From the IMG/VR virus record IMGVR_UViG_3300044859_001932, positions 1-57,680 of that record: DNA of 57,680 bases; one strand, given 5' to 3'. A model generated the notes under the pieces. The model saw only the letters and a list, made by a program, of their open reading frames with translations, did not search any database and was not told where the DNA came from. Source of the stretch: a virus. Each line of letters starts with the position of its first letter. Positions within the stretch are counted from its first letter, which is position 1. Below are positions 22,153 through 29,929 of this stretch, piece after piece. Made by a program: the position numbers and the translations under genes.

Positions 22153-23238
22153 TTAAGACCTTCTTTTCTTAAGAAGCTCTGGTTTAATAACTATTTTATC
22201 TTTCCCTAACGTGTCTGTGATATCCTTATCTGTTACATTATACCAATTGTTAGTATTAGTTTTTACGTTAATGGGCATTGTATACGGCTGTGATTCAACG
22301 TCAATTGCTCCATCCTTTTTAAATGTTGAATAATCAATTTTAACTTCTATTGTTTTATTACCTGTTTTCTCTTTCCACTTAGCATAATACTTAGCAAAAT
22401 CATCGCTATTTGTGATCAAATCTATACATCCGATAGATCCGGGTGCACTTCCCCCATGCAGATAGAAACTACTTCTACCGAATGTGTTTGTACCAGGTTT
22501 AGGGTTTAGTGCCCATCGGTAATCTCCCCAAGCAACTTTAGATGATGCGGTATTCTGATTAAACTCGTGACCTTCTGTATCTTTTACTGTAGACCCGGGT
22601 AATACAGAAACCGTTGATCTAGCAACAACTTTTTTAGCGTAGTTAGGATCCGTTTTCCATTTGGTGTCTATTTCCCTATGTTGGGTTGCACCTAGTGTGT
22701 ATAGTCCGGGAGGTGTTGGTCCTTCATTCTTAGCCTTAGACCATTCTGTGTGGGACACGGTATATCTTTTATTCCAGATAGCAGGTTTTATATACCAGTG
22801 GTAATAAGTTCTTCCTGATACAGCAGTCCAAGATTTAACCGCTTTACCGTTTTCTATAAATTGAAGCTTGTTACCGTTAAAAAGTAAATAATCCTTAGAT
22901 TTTTCTGCGGTATTATTATTAATTTTCTTTCCCCCAGTTTTTTTATCAAGATATTTCATAATCTTTGGAGTAAGAGCTTTACCATCTGTACCCTTTAGCT
23001 CTTTGCTAGTTTCAGCAACTTTTCTAATTGCCTTTTCTGTATTCCCCCCATAAAATCCATCTACCTCTATCTTTGGAGCGTCTTCAGGTAAAGCTAGATT
23101 CAACTTAGCCTGATATTCTTTGATTTTATCGTAATTTTCTCCAGATTTAGATAAATTTATTTTTTGTATTAAACCGGATTTAATTTCGTTTTCGCTCTCG
23201 TTAAGGCTAAAGTCATTGAAAAGTTTTAGGTTTTTCAT
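22153..23238 (-). CDS. L,D-transpeptidase-like protein with peptidoglycan-binding domain and capsid-targeting-like N terminus
   Basis: 361 aa, no signal peptide. The N terminus MKNLKLFNDFSLNESENE fits the targeting pattern (LNE/S). Residues about 35-95 resemble a PG_binding_1 repeat (KIKEYQAKLNL, EVDGFYGGNTEKAIRKVA). Residues about 115-290 are a YkuD/DUF2778-like catalytic domain ending in SSFYLHGGSAPGSIGCIDL, with H261 and C271 as catalytic pair. The last 60 residues form another small domain. A head-packaged wall enzyme could act on peptidoglycan during DNA entry. It has a GATATATA element upstream and a terminator downstream. Confidence 0.82.
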   Translation of the reverse strand: MKNLKLFNDFSLNESENEIKSGLIQKINLSKSGENYDKIKEYQAKLNLALPEDAPKIEVDGFYGGNTEKAIRKVAETSKELKGTDGKALTPKIMKYLDKKTGGKKINNNTAEKSKDYLLFNGNKLQFIENGKAVKSWTAVSGRTYYHWYIKPAIWNKRYTVSHTEWSKAKNEGPTPPGLYTLGATQHREIDTKWKTDPNYAKKVVARSTVSVLPGSTVKDTEGHEFNQNTASSKVAWGDYRWALNPKPGTNTFGRSSFYLHGGSAPGSIGCIDLITNSDDFAKYYAKWKEKTGNKTIEVKIDYSTFKKDGAIDVESQPYTMPINVKTNTNNWYNVTDKDITDTLGKDKIVIKPELLKKRRS

Positions 23239-23261
23239 TTATAATTTTTTTAAATTTAGTC

Positions 23262-23269
23262 TATATATC
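23262..23269 (-). promoter_or_regulatory. GATATATA element, possible late promoter
   Basis: Octamer 23 bp before the L,D-transpeptidase gene. On the other strand AATATATA follows at once (23272) and could serve the divergent 73-aa gene. Confidence 0.45.
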
Positions 23270-23285
23270 ACAATATATATAAGAT

Positions 23286-23507
23286 ATGATACCAAGTAAA
23301 GAATATTTAGATCACATAGCGAAAAGACTGGAAGCAATGAATCCCAATATAGTCAATGGGGTTAATATCATTCAGGAGCCATATAAAATGACAAGCTTTG
23401 AGGATCAATTAGGTCAAACTGCAATGGCTTATCTTGCAAACAAAAAAAATCAGGAACATATAGCCCCTGATCCTCTTTTCACTGATAGAAATACGTATCA
23501 ATACTGA
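23286..23507 (+). CDS. Hypothetical protein, 73 aa
   Basis: Isolated plus-strand gene. Residues 1-30 are a helix with KEYLDHIAKRLEAM, followed by EDQLGQTAMAYLANKK; the C terminus DPLFTDRNTYQY is short and polar. No family recognised. Soluble; possibly a structural or accessory protein given the late-type element upstream. Confidence 0.6.
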   Translation: MIPSKEYLDHIAKRLEAMNPNIVNGVNIIQEPYKMTSFEDQLGQTAMAYLANKKNQEHIAPDPLFTDRNTYQY

Positions 23508-23820
23508 TTACTTAACGTATAAGACAACATATTGGTAAACTTATAACTACTATAAGATTTCTTATTTATTCATTCTAGTGGCTTCTAATGAGCTACTAGG
23601 TATTGTTATTTTTCACCATACCAAACAAAGTTACCTAAATTATACATCATGTTTATTAAGAGGTTTTCCAATCCCATTTCGGTCTCATAATAGTTAATAA
23701 AAAAACCATTTTATTCTCTCCTTTTTTAGGAAGATTTCCGTCCGATTAGTTTTTTTATGATTTTTCTTCTACAAAAAGCGAACCGTATTTTATGTTAACA
23801 CATATTTTCATATTTTTATT
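23508..23820. other. 313-bp convergent intergenic region
   Basis: Contains a hairpin CTAGTGGCT/AGCTACTAG at 23576-23600 followed by a T-rich stretch on the plus strand, a likely terminator for the 73-aa gene. An 18-codon minus-strand frame (MKICVNIKYGSLFVEEKS, start 23811) begins 10 bp after the GT2 stop but is too short to support. Otherwise AT-rich sequence with nothing recognised. Confidence 0.4.
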
Positions 23821-24546
23821 TCATTCCCAGTATTTTTGATCCTCATAGAAGTGTTTCTTGTTACCCCTATTAAACCAATTTTTCATTACCATCCTAAGCA
23901 TTCTAAGATATCCGAATTTTTTAAATCTTCTATTATCCTGTGTTATTAAATTGGGAATAAGTTTAAAGTTCTTTGATTTTATTTGTCTGCTCAGTAACCA
24001 ATCTTCAGACTGGTGAACCATCTCATCAAATCCACCTAGCTCTACGAATTTTTTTCTAGAAATTAACATGAATGCACCTATGGCAAATGGATCAGTTATT
24101 GACATTATTCTAGCGGTTAATTTATTAAAAGAAAAGATCAGACTTGCTGCCAGATCAACTTCACCCATATATTCCGGTGTTGTTCCGATAAGCTCGAGGT
24201 TTGTATTTTCTTTAAGTGCATCAAATGCCATTTCTATTGCTACCAAATCGGTAAATGTTATATCAGCATCAAGGAATAATATGAAAGGGGTTTTAACCAG
24301 AGCAGCACCCCTATTTCTTCCTACCGAAACTGATCCACCTTCTATAACTTCTATATTTAGCTTGTTGTCTTCAGATTTTATGAATTCCTCTATTTTTTGA
24401 ATCGTAGAATCAGAGGATCCGCCATCGGCAATAATAACTCTAATTCCTTTTGTCCCTGATTGAATAGATATCTCATCAAGGGTTCTTTTAATGTAATTTT
24501 CCTCGTTTTTACAAGGAATAACGATGCTCAAATAATCCTTTATCAT
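23821..24546 (-). CDS. Family 2 glycosyltransferase, 241 aa
   Basis: GT-A fold with YLSIVIPCKNEENYIKRTL at the N terminus, IADGGSSDST, SVGRNRGAAL and the metal/nucleotide DxD motif FLDADITF. The C-terminal part includes DPFAIGAFMLISRKKF and GGFDEMVHQSEDW, the usual GT2 acceptor-side motif. No membrane segment except a weakly hydrophobic middle. Together with the LpxH-like gene it overlaps (38 bp), it suggests modification of lipid A or surface glycans of the host. Donor and acceptor unknown. Confidence 0.88.
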   Translation of the reverse strand: MIKDYLSIVIPCKNEENYIKRTLDEISIQSGTKGIRVIIADGGSSDSTIQKIEEFIKSEDNKLNIEVIEGGSVSVGRNRGAALVKTPFILFLDADITFTDLVAIEMAFDALKENTNLELIGTTPEYMGEVDLAASLIFSFNKLTARIMSITDPFAIGAFMLISRKKFVELGGFDEMVHQSEDWLLSRQIKSKNFKLIPNLITQDNRRFKKFGYLRMLRMVMKNWFNRGNKKHFYEDQKYWE

Positions 24547-25210
24547 AAACTATATAGCTATTATTTTCAATCCAGTCACCACAGTTAAGATAGTGAATTC
24601 CATCGATGTGGGTATCAGCCACTGTGTGTATGTGACCGCAGATAACTCCAGAGCATCCTCTTTTTTTAGCCTGGAATACTAATTGCTTTTCGAAAGAGGT
24701 TATAAATTTTATAGCCCCTTTAACTTTATTTTTTAAATACTTACTTAGAGATCTTTTATATCCTATACTTTTAAGAAATCTATCTAGCGATATTGCCATC
24801 TCGTATCCAACAGATCCTAGCATGCCAAGCCACTTTAACTTAACAACGCCATCATAAAGATCCCCGTGTGTTATATAGTACCCTTTAAATTTAGCCTCGT
24901 TAACTACTTTTATATTATCGCCAAGAAATAGCGGAACATAATGTCTTAGAAATTCGTCATGATTTCCTGCTATGTAAGTTACATTAGTTCCGTTTTTGCT
25001 GTATGATAATATTTTTCTAATGAGGTTGGTGTTCTGCTGTGTCCAATAGTGTCTTTTCTTAAGAAGCCATCCATCAATAAAATCCCCAACTATAAAGAGT
25101 TCCTCAGGATCGTACATTTTTAGTGTTTCTAAAAGTTTTCCTGAATTCGATCCCTTGCTGCCCAAATGGACATCTGATATAAATAGGGCTTTTACTTTTT
25201 CTGCTTTCAT
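24509..25210 (-). CDS. LpxH-like metallophosphoesterase (UDP-2,3-diacylglucosamine hydrolase type)
   Basis: 233 aa calcineurin-like phosphoesterase. Motifs: FISDVHLGSKGSN, VGDFIDGW, YIAGNHDEFLRHY, YITHGDLYD and CGHIHTVAD, all metal ligands present. The order, GDFIDGW, and length fit the LpxH/UDP-2,3-diacylglucosamine pyrophosphatase group, an enzyme of lipid A synthesis in the cytoplasm. A phage copy is unusual; adjacent GT2 and thioesterase genes hint at envelope-lipid remodelling. A general phosphoesterase is the alternative. Confidence 0.82.
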   Translation of the reverse strand: MKAEKVKALFISDVHLGSKGSNSGKLLETLKMYDPEELFIVGDFIDGWLLKKRHYWTQQNTNLIRKILSYSKNGTNVTYIAGNHDEFLRHYVPLFLGDNIKVVNEAKFKGYYITHGDLYDGVVKLKWLGMLGSVGYEMAISLDRFLKSIGYKRSLSKYLKNKVKGAIKFITSFEKQLVFQAKKRGCSGVICGHIHTVADTHIDGIHYLNCGDWIENNSYIVYDKGLFEHRYSL

Positions 25211-25572
25211 TACTTTTTCATTAGGCTATTGTCATAGTACTCGGTTAAAGATTTAGATAGCTCAATACCGCCATCATAAAAGAATTTAACTGCATATCTA
25301 TCTACTTTAGGTTTATCCTCATTTTCAAATCTTCCGTCCATCTCATAGAGAACATAAAGATCCTCACTTAAAATAAATGCTAAATCAGCTATAAAAGTTT
25401 GCTTTAGTGTGACGTCCAAATCTCCCCACCAGATCTTTTCATCCTTAGTACAAATGTTTGCGTTGAAGATGGATAGATTTTCAGGATGTCTTTCCCTGTA
25501 ACCACTTTTTGAATGAGAGATAATAGCTCCCAGCGAACCTATTATTGATTGTGCTTTTTGTTCTTTGTTCAT
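25210..25572 (-). CDS. Conserved phage/bacterial hypothetical protein, 120 aa
   Basis: The pattern NANICTKDEKIWWGDLDVTL, LAFILSEDLYVLYEMDGRFE and NEDKPKVDRYAVKFF recalls a conserved small family of unknown function. The YVLYEMDGRFENE stretch is its most typical part. It shares one base with the LpxH-like start and is cotranscribed. Confidence 0.72.
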   Translation of the reverse strand: MNKEQKAQSIIGSLGAIISHSKSGYRERHPENLSIFNANICTKDEKIWWGDLDVTLKQTFIADLAFILSEDLYVLYEMDGRFENEDKPKVDRYAVKFFYDGGIELSKSLTEYYDNSLMKK

Positions 25573-25576
25573 GCTA

Positions 25577-26041
25577 TTACTTTGTTTTTATTGATTCAAT
25601 AAATTCTTTATTTGACTCTATCATTCGGCCAACTGAGTTTCTGCCCTTCTCCCCGATAGGAATTGGATTTCCCTCCTCGTCGATATGAACGAACTTAATG
25701 TGTGTTTTAAGAACTAGTGCCTGTCTACCTGTGTAAACATTATGTGCTCTGGCCTCGATGTATAAAGTTATTGATGTGTGACCTATGTCAGTAGGTATTC
25801 CATACACCTTAACAAGCTGTCCTTCTTTCGCTGGTTTTTCAAAATAACACTTATCGATAAGTATTGTGACCATTCTTGGTGTATCACATAGCTGCATAGA
25901 ATACCCAGCAGCAGCTGCATCGATCCATTTTAATAATTGACCTCCAAAAAGATTCCCATGAAATCCAAGATCTGACTTTTTAATTGGATGGAAAGTTAAA
26001 ATATCCATTTCCGTTTGGTTTTGATTTACAGTTTTTTCCAT
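25577..26041 (-). CDS. Hotdog-fold acyl-CoA thioesterase, 154 aa
   Basis: Motifs of the YciA/BFIT group: HPIKKSDLGFHGNLFGGQLL, then KWIDAAAAGYSMQL with the catalytic Asp/Asn region, MVTILIDKCYFEKPAKEGQL and SITLYIEARAHNVYTGR. It would hydrolyse acyl-CoA to free acid and CoA in the cytoplasm. Rare in phage genomes; here it sits in an operon with MgsA, the LpxH-like enzyme and ThyA, so it is probably an auxiliary metabolic gene. Chain-length preference cannot be read. Confidence 0.88.
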   Translation of the reverse strand: MEKTVNQNQTEMDILTFHPIKKSDLGFHGNLFGGQLLKWIDAAAAGYSMQLCDTPRMVTILIDKCYFEKPAKEGQLVKVYGIPTDIGHTSITLYIEARAHNVYTGRQALVLKTHIKFVHIDEEGNPIPIGEKGRNSVGRMIESNKEFIESIKTK

Positions 26042-26051
26042 GCCATCTGTA

Positions 26052-26423
26052 TTAAATTATTTTTAATTTTAATCCTTCTATAACTAATGATGCTGTCATA
26101 TAGTTTGTTGCCAATGGCGTGTTATAAACGTTGCAGATACGAAGCAACATGTTAACATCAACCTGATGTGGATGAACCTCCAGAGGATCAATAAAGAAAA
26201 TAACAGCATCTATTTCTCCATCAGAAACCATAGATGCAATCTGTGCGTCACCACCTAAAGGTCCAGACTTTAAACAGTTCACTTCAAGACCAGCATGCGT
26301 GATATGCTTACCCGTTGTACCTGTTGCAAGTATATCAACCTTCTTAAAGAAATCAAGTCTCTTCATTACAAAGGCAACTATGTCTGCCTTTTTTCCGTCA
26401 TGTGCAATAACTGCTATCTTCAT
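26052..26423 (-). CDS. mgsA: Methylglyoxal synthase
   Basis: 123 aa. Family motifs AVIAHDGKK, ILATGTTGK, SGPLGGDAQI (D59 as the catalytic acid region), FFIDPLEVHPHQVDV (D79, H86, D89) and PLATNYMTASLV are all present. The enzyme converts dihydroxyacetone phosphate to methylglyoxal plus phosphate, bypassing lower glycolysis and releasing inorganic phosphate. In a phage it may relieve phosphate limitation or redirect carbon; this is inference. It overlaps the upstream gene by 4 bp. Confidence 0.92.
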   Translation of the reverse strand: MKIAVIAHDGKKADIVAFVMKRLDFFKKVDILATGTTGKHITHAGLEVNCLKSGPLGGDAQIASMVSDGEIDAVIFFIDPLEVHPHQVDVNMLLRICNVYNTPLATNYMTASLVIEGLKLKII

Positions 26424-26641
26424 TTTAATTCTCCGTATTCCTGGTTATAGTATTCTTCCGCAGTTCCGTTACATCCTTGATTGAATTCACCCTTATCATA
26501 GGCATCCATTATTTTTTCCTTCTCCTTAGGTAAGCTGTTTTCTAACATAATTACAATCCCATTCATGGTTAAAGTTATTCCCCTAGATTCTATTTCTATG
26601 ACAGATTCTATTAGGTGTTGAAGTGTTGTTTTATTTCTCAT
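26420..26641 (-). CDS. Conserved small phage protein, 73 aa
   Basis: Helical N-terminal part (LQHLIESVIEIESRGITLTM) followed by KEKIMDAYDKGEFNQGCNGT and AEEYYNQEYGELK. The DAYDKGE...AEEYYN pattern is typical of T4-like phage hypotheticals. Function unknown. It overlaps both neighbours (4 bp with mgsA, 4 bp with the upstream 45-aa gene). Confidence 0.7.
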   Translation of the reverse strand: MRNKTTLQHLIESVIEIESRGITLTMNGIVIMLENSLPKEKEKIMDAYDKGEFNQGCNGTAEEYYNQEYGELK

Positions 26642-26775
26642 ATGGATATTGCGAGTTGATAATTAATCCATCCGATTATAAACTCGTAGTTACCGTTTAA
26701 GCACCTGTCGTGTGTTATCTTAATATATGGGATAATATACATCTGGTACATTACCTCGTCTATCCGTATCTTCAT
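26638..26775 (-). CDS. Small protein, 45 aa, between thyA and the 73-aa gene
   Basis: ATG at 26775, 2 bp after the thyA stop; TGA stop overlaps the next ATG (ATGA). Sequence MKIRIDEVMYQMYIIPYIK continues to HDRCLNGNYEFIIGWINYQL. It fills the only gap in this operon exactly. No match known; mildly hydrophobic, no clear membrane helix. Confidence 0.65.
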   Translation of the reverse strand: MKIRIDEVMYQMYIIPYIKITHDRCLNGNYEFIIGWINYQLAISI

Positions 26776-26777
26776 GG

Positions 26778-27917
26778 TTAGTTTGATAAAGGTGCTTTAA
26801 TTGTTGGGTGTGATTGATAATTTTCAACAACAAAATCAGTATTATCCAAATGTGTTATTAAACTTAAATCTTCACCTAAGGATTTATAAAACTCATCTGT
26901 TTTCATATGTTTTAATGTTGGTAATGGAAATGGCTCCCTAGTTTTTATTCTCGGAATATCCCATTGGTCAATTTCAGAATGTGATAGTGTGCTACTGTCT
27001 CCAGCATTATAAATTTGATTAAACATTTCTTGTGTAACCATTTTTCTTCTTTCTTCTAAACTTAATTCTCTTCCAATTTGTTCTTTAGCCTGTTCAATAT
27101 GGTTCAAATACAAATGTACATCACCTAAGTTACCAATCAATTCATCAGGAACCATATTTACTTCTTTTGCAATTATTTCTAATAACAATCCATAAGAAGC
27201 AATGTTGAATGGTAAACCTAAGAATGTATCTACTGAACGTTGATTCCACATTAAAGAGATTGCTCTATATTTTCCAGGATTAACAATCTTTTCATCTCTT
27301 GTGGTTGGACGTGTATAAACTTGAAATCCATAATGACAAGGCGGAAGAACCATTTGGTCTAACTCTCCAACATTCCAGCTGTTTACCATTAATCGTCTTG
27401 AGTCTGGGTTTGTTTTAAGGTCGTTGATTAGGTTTTGGATTTGGTCTACACCATCATATCCTTCTTGTTCATTTGTTGGGTGATTAAAATTCCTCCATTG
27501 TTTACCATAGATAGGACCTAATTCACCAAACGTTTTAGCATGCCATTTATCAAGACCTATTGCCTTAATCAACTCATCTTTTGTAAATTTTTTTGGCACT
27601 TCAAATGGTGTAGTTTTACTCATGTTTTCATACCATTTCTCATATGCTTTATAAGCATCTCCATCCCAGATGTGGCAATCGTTATCAATAAGATATTTGA
27701 TGTTTGTATCACCTCGAAGGAACCACAGTAATTCAGTCACCATAGTTTTCCAAGCTATCCTCTTAGTTGTAAGCAACGGAAATCCATCCTTCATGGTATG
27801 ACGGATACTGTAACCGAAAATTGATTTAGTTCCGGTGCCTGTACGGTCTTTCTTTTCTATTCCATAATCCAAAATAGATTGGAGAAGATCTGTGTATTGT
27901 TTATCTAAACTATTCAT
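26778..27917 (-). CDS. thyA: Thymidylate synthase
   Basis: 379 aa, longer than the usual 264-280 because of an insertion near residues 90-145. Motifs: DRTGTGTKSIFG, FPLLTTKRIAWKTMVTELLW, YGKQWRNF, DSRRLMVNSWN, the catalytic MVLPPCHYGFQ and RSVDTFLGLPFNIASYGLLL, then GDVHLYLNH. It methylates dUMP to dTMP using methylene-tetrahydrofolate, supplying thymine for phage DNA. It overlaps the flavoprotein gene by 4 bp. A divergent second member of this superfamily is encoded at 45164. Confidence 0.95.
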   Translation of the reverse strand: MNSLDKQYTDLLQSILDYGIEKKDRTGTGTKSIFGYSIRHTMKDGFPLLTTKRIAWKTMVTELLWFLRGDTNIKYLIDNDCHIWDGDAYKAYEKWYENMSKTTPFEVPKKFTKDELIKAIGLDKWHAKTFGELGPIYGKQWRNFNHPTNEQEGYDGVDQIQNLINDLKTNPDSRRLMVNSWNVGELDQMVLPPCHYGFQVYTRPTTRDEKIVNPGKYRAISLMWNQRSVDTFLGLPFNIASYGLLLEIIAKEVNMVPDELIGNLGDVHLYLNHIEQAKEQIGRELSLEERRKMVTQEMFNQIYNAGDSSTLSHSEIDQWDIPRIKTREPFPLPTLKHMKTDEFYKSLGEDLSLITHLDNTDFVVENYQSHPTIKAPLSN

Positions 27918-28480
27918 TTCTTTAGATCTTTTTTAATATCTTTTTCTACTGTTTTTAAATATGATTCTCTCTTTTCTTGCGAAACAAAAGGCACACTCCA
28001 AAACTGCCTTGTTTTTGTCTTAAACCAACCAAAGACAAATGAATAAACACCCATTACTAATCTCAATTTAACCGAGTTAAAATACAATGTTTGAACAGGA
28101 AGAGCTGGTGCTCCGTGTGTTAAATATGTTCTAACTTTTTTATCACTTAATAGTGGTTTTGGATAACCGTACAATTTAGTTAGTGGTATAAAATTATATG
28201 CAAATCCCGGTGTGAAAACTTCATCAAAAAATGTTTCCATTTTTGGGGTTAATCTAAACCACCAAACGGGGGATACTATATAAATTCTATCTGACCAGGT
28301 AACTGTGTCCTTATAAGATTTTACTAAATCGAGTTTAGTACTGGTAAAATCATCGCCATATAAATCTATCACCCTAATTGATTCGTTTGCCTCTTGTAGT
28401 GTTTTATGGATTGTTTTATGTATACCGTTATAACAAAAAGACCCTGTGTTTGGGTGTGCTATTATTATTAGGTTATTCAT
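27914..28480 (-). CDS. Flavodoxin-like NAD(P)H:quinone oxidoreductase
   Basis: 188 aa of the Flavodoxin_2 family: LIIIAHPNTGSFCYNGIHKT at the N terminus (FMN/FAD phosphate loop), WSDRIYIVSPVWWFRLTPKM then ETFFDEVFTPGFAY, and YLTHGAPALP. These two-electron reductases use FAD and NAD(P)H in the cytoplasm. Overlap with thyA suggests a coupled role in redox or folate balance, or protection from quinone/oxidative stress; inferred. Confidence 0.85.
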   Translation of the reverse strand: MNNLIIIAHPNTGSFCYNGIHKTIHKTLQEANESIRVIDLYGDDFTSTKLDLVKSYKDTVTWSDRIYIVSPVWWFRLTPKMETFFDEVFTPGFAYNFIPLTKLYGYPKPLLSDKKVRTYLTHGAPALPVQTLYFNSVKLRLVMGVYSFVFGWFKTKTRQFWSVPFVSQEKRESYLKTVEKDIKKDLKK

Positions 28481-28688
28481 TATCGAAATATTTTTTAATC
28501 ATCTCTAATCTATCCTCAGCTTCGGCTAAAAGTTGTAACGATTCTGTTGCATCCTTAAGGAAATCGTTTGCCGTGTGATCGCCGATACCAACCCCTTTAT
28601 TTTCTAATAGATCTAAAGACATTAAAGCCTTTTCCCTGTCTGCTAATGCCTGAGCTTTTAGCGCTAATATTACCCTTGTTTTTTTCAT
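28473..28688 (-). CDS. Hypothetical helical protein, 71 aa
   Basis: Starts MKKTRVILALKAQALADREK and continues as amphipathic helix to EDRLEMIKKYFDNE. Probably a short coiled coil. Not recognised. It overlaps the flavoprotein gene by 8 bp and starts 1 bp after the T9SS-tagged gene. Confidence 0.65.
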   Translation of the reverse strand: MKKTRVILALKAQALADREKALMSLDLLENKGVGIGDHTANDFLKDATESLQLLAEAEDRLEMIKKYFDNE

Positions 28689-28689
28689 T

Positions 28690-29280
28690 TTATTTTATAA
28701 TGTATATTCTATTTATTGAATTACCAAATTTAATTGTAAAAAAACCTGGAGACCATAACTCTATATTAATTTGGTTTTGAGTACTATTCCCCTCATAAAC
28801 AACTTTCCCTAAGTAATTGTAAATAATCACTTCTACTACTTCTCCTTCATATTCAAATGATAATTCATTTGACGTAGGATTTGGATAAAAAATTATTGGG
28901 GTTTGTTTTACAATATTTACTCTATTAATTTCCCCTATTTCTGGTTCTTTACAAGTGACACGAATTTCTTCATATATAAAGGTATCACAATTTGTACATT
29001 TATTTTTGAATATGGATTTAATTAAAAACACCCCAGAATCTTGAAAAACATGTTTAAATATTCTTCCTTCATGGTTTTTTTGAGGATAATCTTTAATCCT
29101 TAAATTTTTTATGTAAGTAATGTATGAAACACAAGTATCTTTTGAACCTAATTCAAAAGTGTAAGTATTACACTTATTTGAATAATATATTCCTTGTTTG
29201 GACCAATCACATTTTGAAGTTTGACCCCATGTAAAAAATGATATTAAAATCATTACCGTTGTTAAAATTGTTTTTTTCAT
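28690..29280 (-). CDS. Secreted protein with type IX secretion (Por) C-terminal domain, 196 aa
   Basis: Signal peptide at residues 1-20 (ILTTVMILISFFTWGQ). The middle (about 35-112) is a Cys-containing beta domain with six or more Cys and a PKD-like DSGVFLIKSIFKNK segment. The last 70 residues are a type A T9SS C-terminal domain: IIFYPNPTSNELSFEYEGE, VVEVIIYNYLGKVVYEG, then WSPGFFTIKFGNSINRIYIIK. In Bacteroidota this domain directs proteins through the PorKLMN/Sov outer-membrane machinery. A phage-encoded substrate of the host T9SS is unusual. It could be displayed on the infected cell (e.g. superinfection exclusion, receptor masking) or be transferred host cargo. Confidence 0.88.
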   Translation of the reverse strand: MKKTILTTVMILISFFTWGQTSKCDWSKQGIYYSNKCNTYTFELGSKDTCVSYITYIKNLRIKDYPQKNHEGRIFKHVFQDSGVFLIKSIFKNKCTNCDTFIYEEIRVTCKEPEIGEINRVNIVKQTPIIFYPNPTSNELSFEYEGEVVEVIIYNYLGKVVYEGNSTQNQINIELWSPGFFTIKFGNSINRIYIIK

Positions 29281-29347
29281 ATTTTTTTATTTTTTATTTA
29301 AAATTTAGTACCATTCATTTCTATAGCATGAAATAATTCCTTTCTAA

Positions 29348-29521
29348 TCAGATTATTTTTCCATAAAAAACACTGAATTTGTTTGTAGACATTACGGAAT
29401 TATATTTTATTTCTCTGTGTGAACAACAAGTATGTTTGCAAGCAATACTTACTGCTATAGATTCACATTTCATTTTTTTAGTAATATAATCATGAATTTG
29501 TTGTGTTAATGATTCTTGCAT
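29348..29521 (-). CDS. Small Cys-containing protein, 57 aa
   Basis: Frame from ATG 29521: MQESLTQQIHDYITKKMKCE, then SIACKHTCCSHREIKYNS. The CKHTCCSH cluster could bind metal or form disulphides. Below the usual ORF length cut-off; support is codon use and the absence of any better frame. Not recognised. Confidence 0.4.
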   Translation of the reverse strand: MQESLTQQIHDYITKKMKCESIAVSIACKHTCCSHREIKYNSVMSTNKFSVFYGKII

Positions 29522-29578
29522 TTAAGGCCGACGAGCAAACCATTTAACAATACGTCCCAAATAATTCCACCGTACCCC

Positions 29579-29680
29579 CTACAAAATACAATTAACTACT
29601 ATAATAGTTAAAATACTTACCACCCACAAAATCATGTAGGTGAGTTGATTGGATAATACATTAATTAGAATGTTTTTCAT
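29579..29680 (-). CDS. Mini membrane protein, 33 aa
   Basis: MKNILINVLSNQLTYMILWV followed by VSILTIIVVNCIL: one hydrophobic helix covering most of the protein. Its start codon lies inside the end of the 54-aa gene (20-bp overlap). One of four consecutive overlapping mini genes. Confidence 0.45.
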   Translation of the reverse strand: MKNILINVLSNQLTYMILWVVSILTIIVVNCIL

Positions 29681-29825
29681 ATTTTATTGTTTTTAAATTT
29701 GTTGTGTCTGATGATTTATATTGATGCTTTTCTTTGTTGTGTTGACGCTTTTCTTTTATAACCGCCGTTGTTGTTACTAATACAGGAATGACCCAACTAA
29801 TAATAAATATTATTTTTACAATCAT
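29661..29825 (-). CDS. Small membrane protein, 54 aa
   Basis: MIVKIIFIISWVIPVLVTTT then a basic tail KEKRQHNKEKHQYK. One transmembrane helix with a positively charged cytoplasmic tail. Its ATG overlaps the stop of the 35-aa gene (ATGA). Not recognised. Confidence 0.5.
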   Translation of the reverse strand: MIVKIIFIISWVIPVLVTTTAVIKEKRQHNKEKHQYKSSDTTNLKTIKYEKHSN

Positions 29826-29929
29826 TTTGTCATAATATTAGATACTACAACTATTGCTACCGCAATTAACACTAATACAAAGGCCAGCACTGTGGCTCCT
29901 ATTGCTGCTTTAATCATTAATTTATACAT
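29822..29929 (-). CDS. Mini membrane protein, 35 aa
   Basis: MYKLMIKAAIGATVLAFVLV followed by LIAVAIVVVSNIMTK: a single long hydrophobic helix. ATG overlaps the upstream stop by 8 bp (ATGTATAA), so translation is probably coupled. A small holin-like or regulatory membrane peptide is possible. Confidence 0.5.
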   Translation of the reverse strand: MYKLMIKAAIGATVLAFVLVLIAVAIVVVSNIMTK

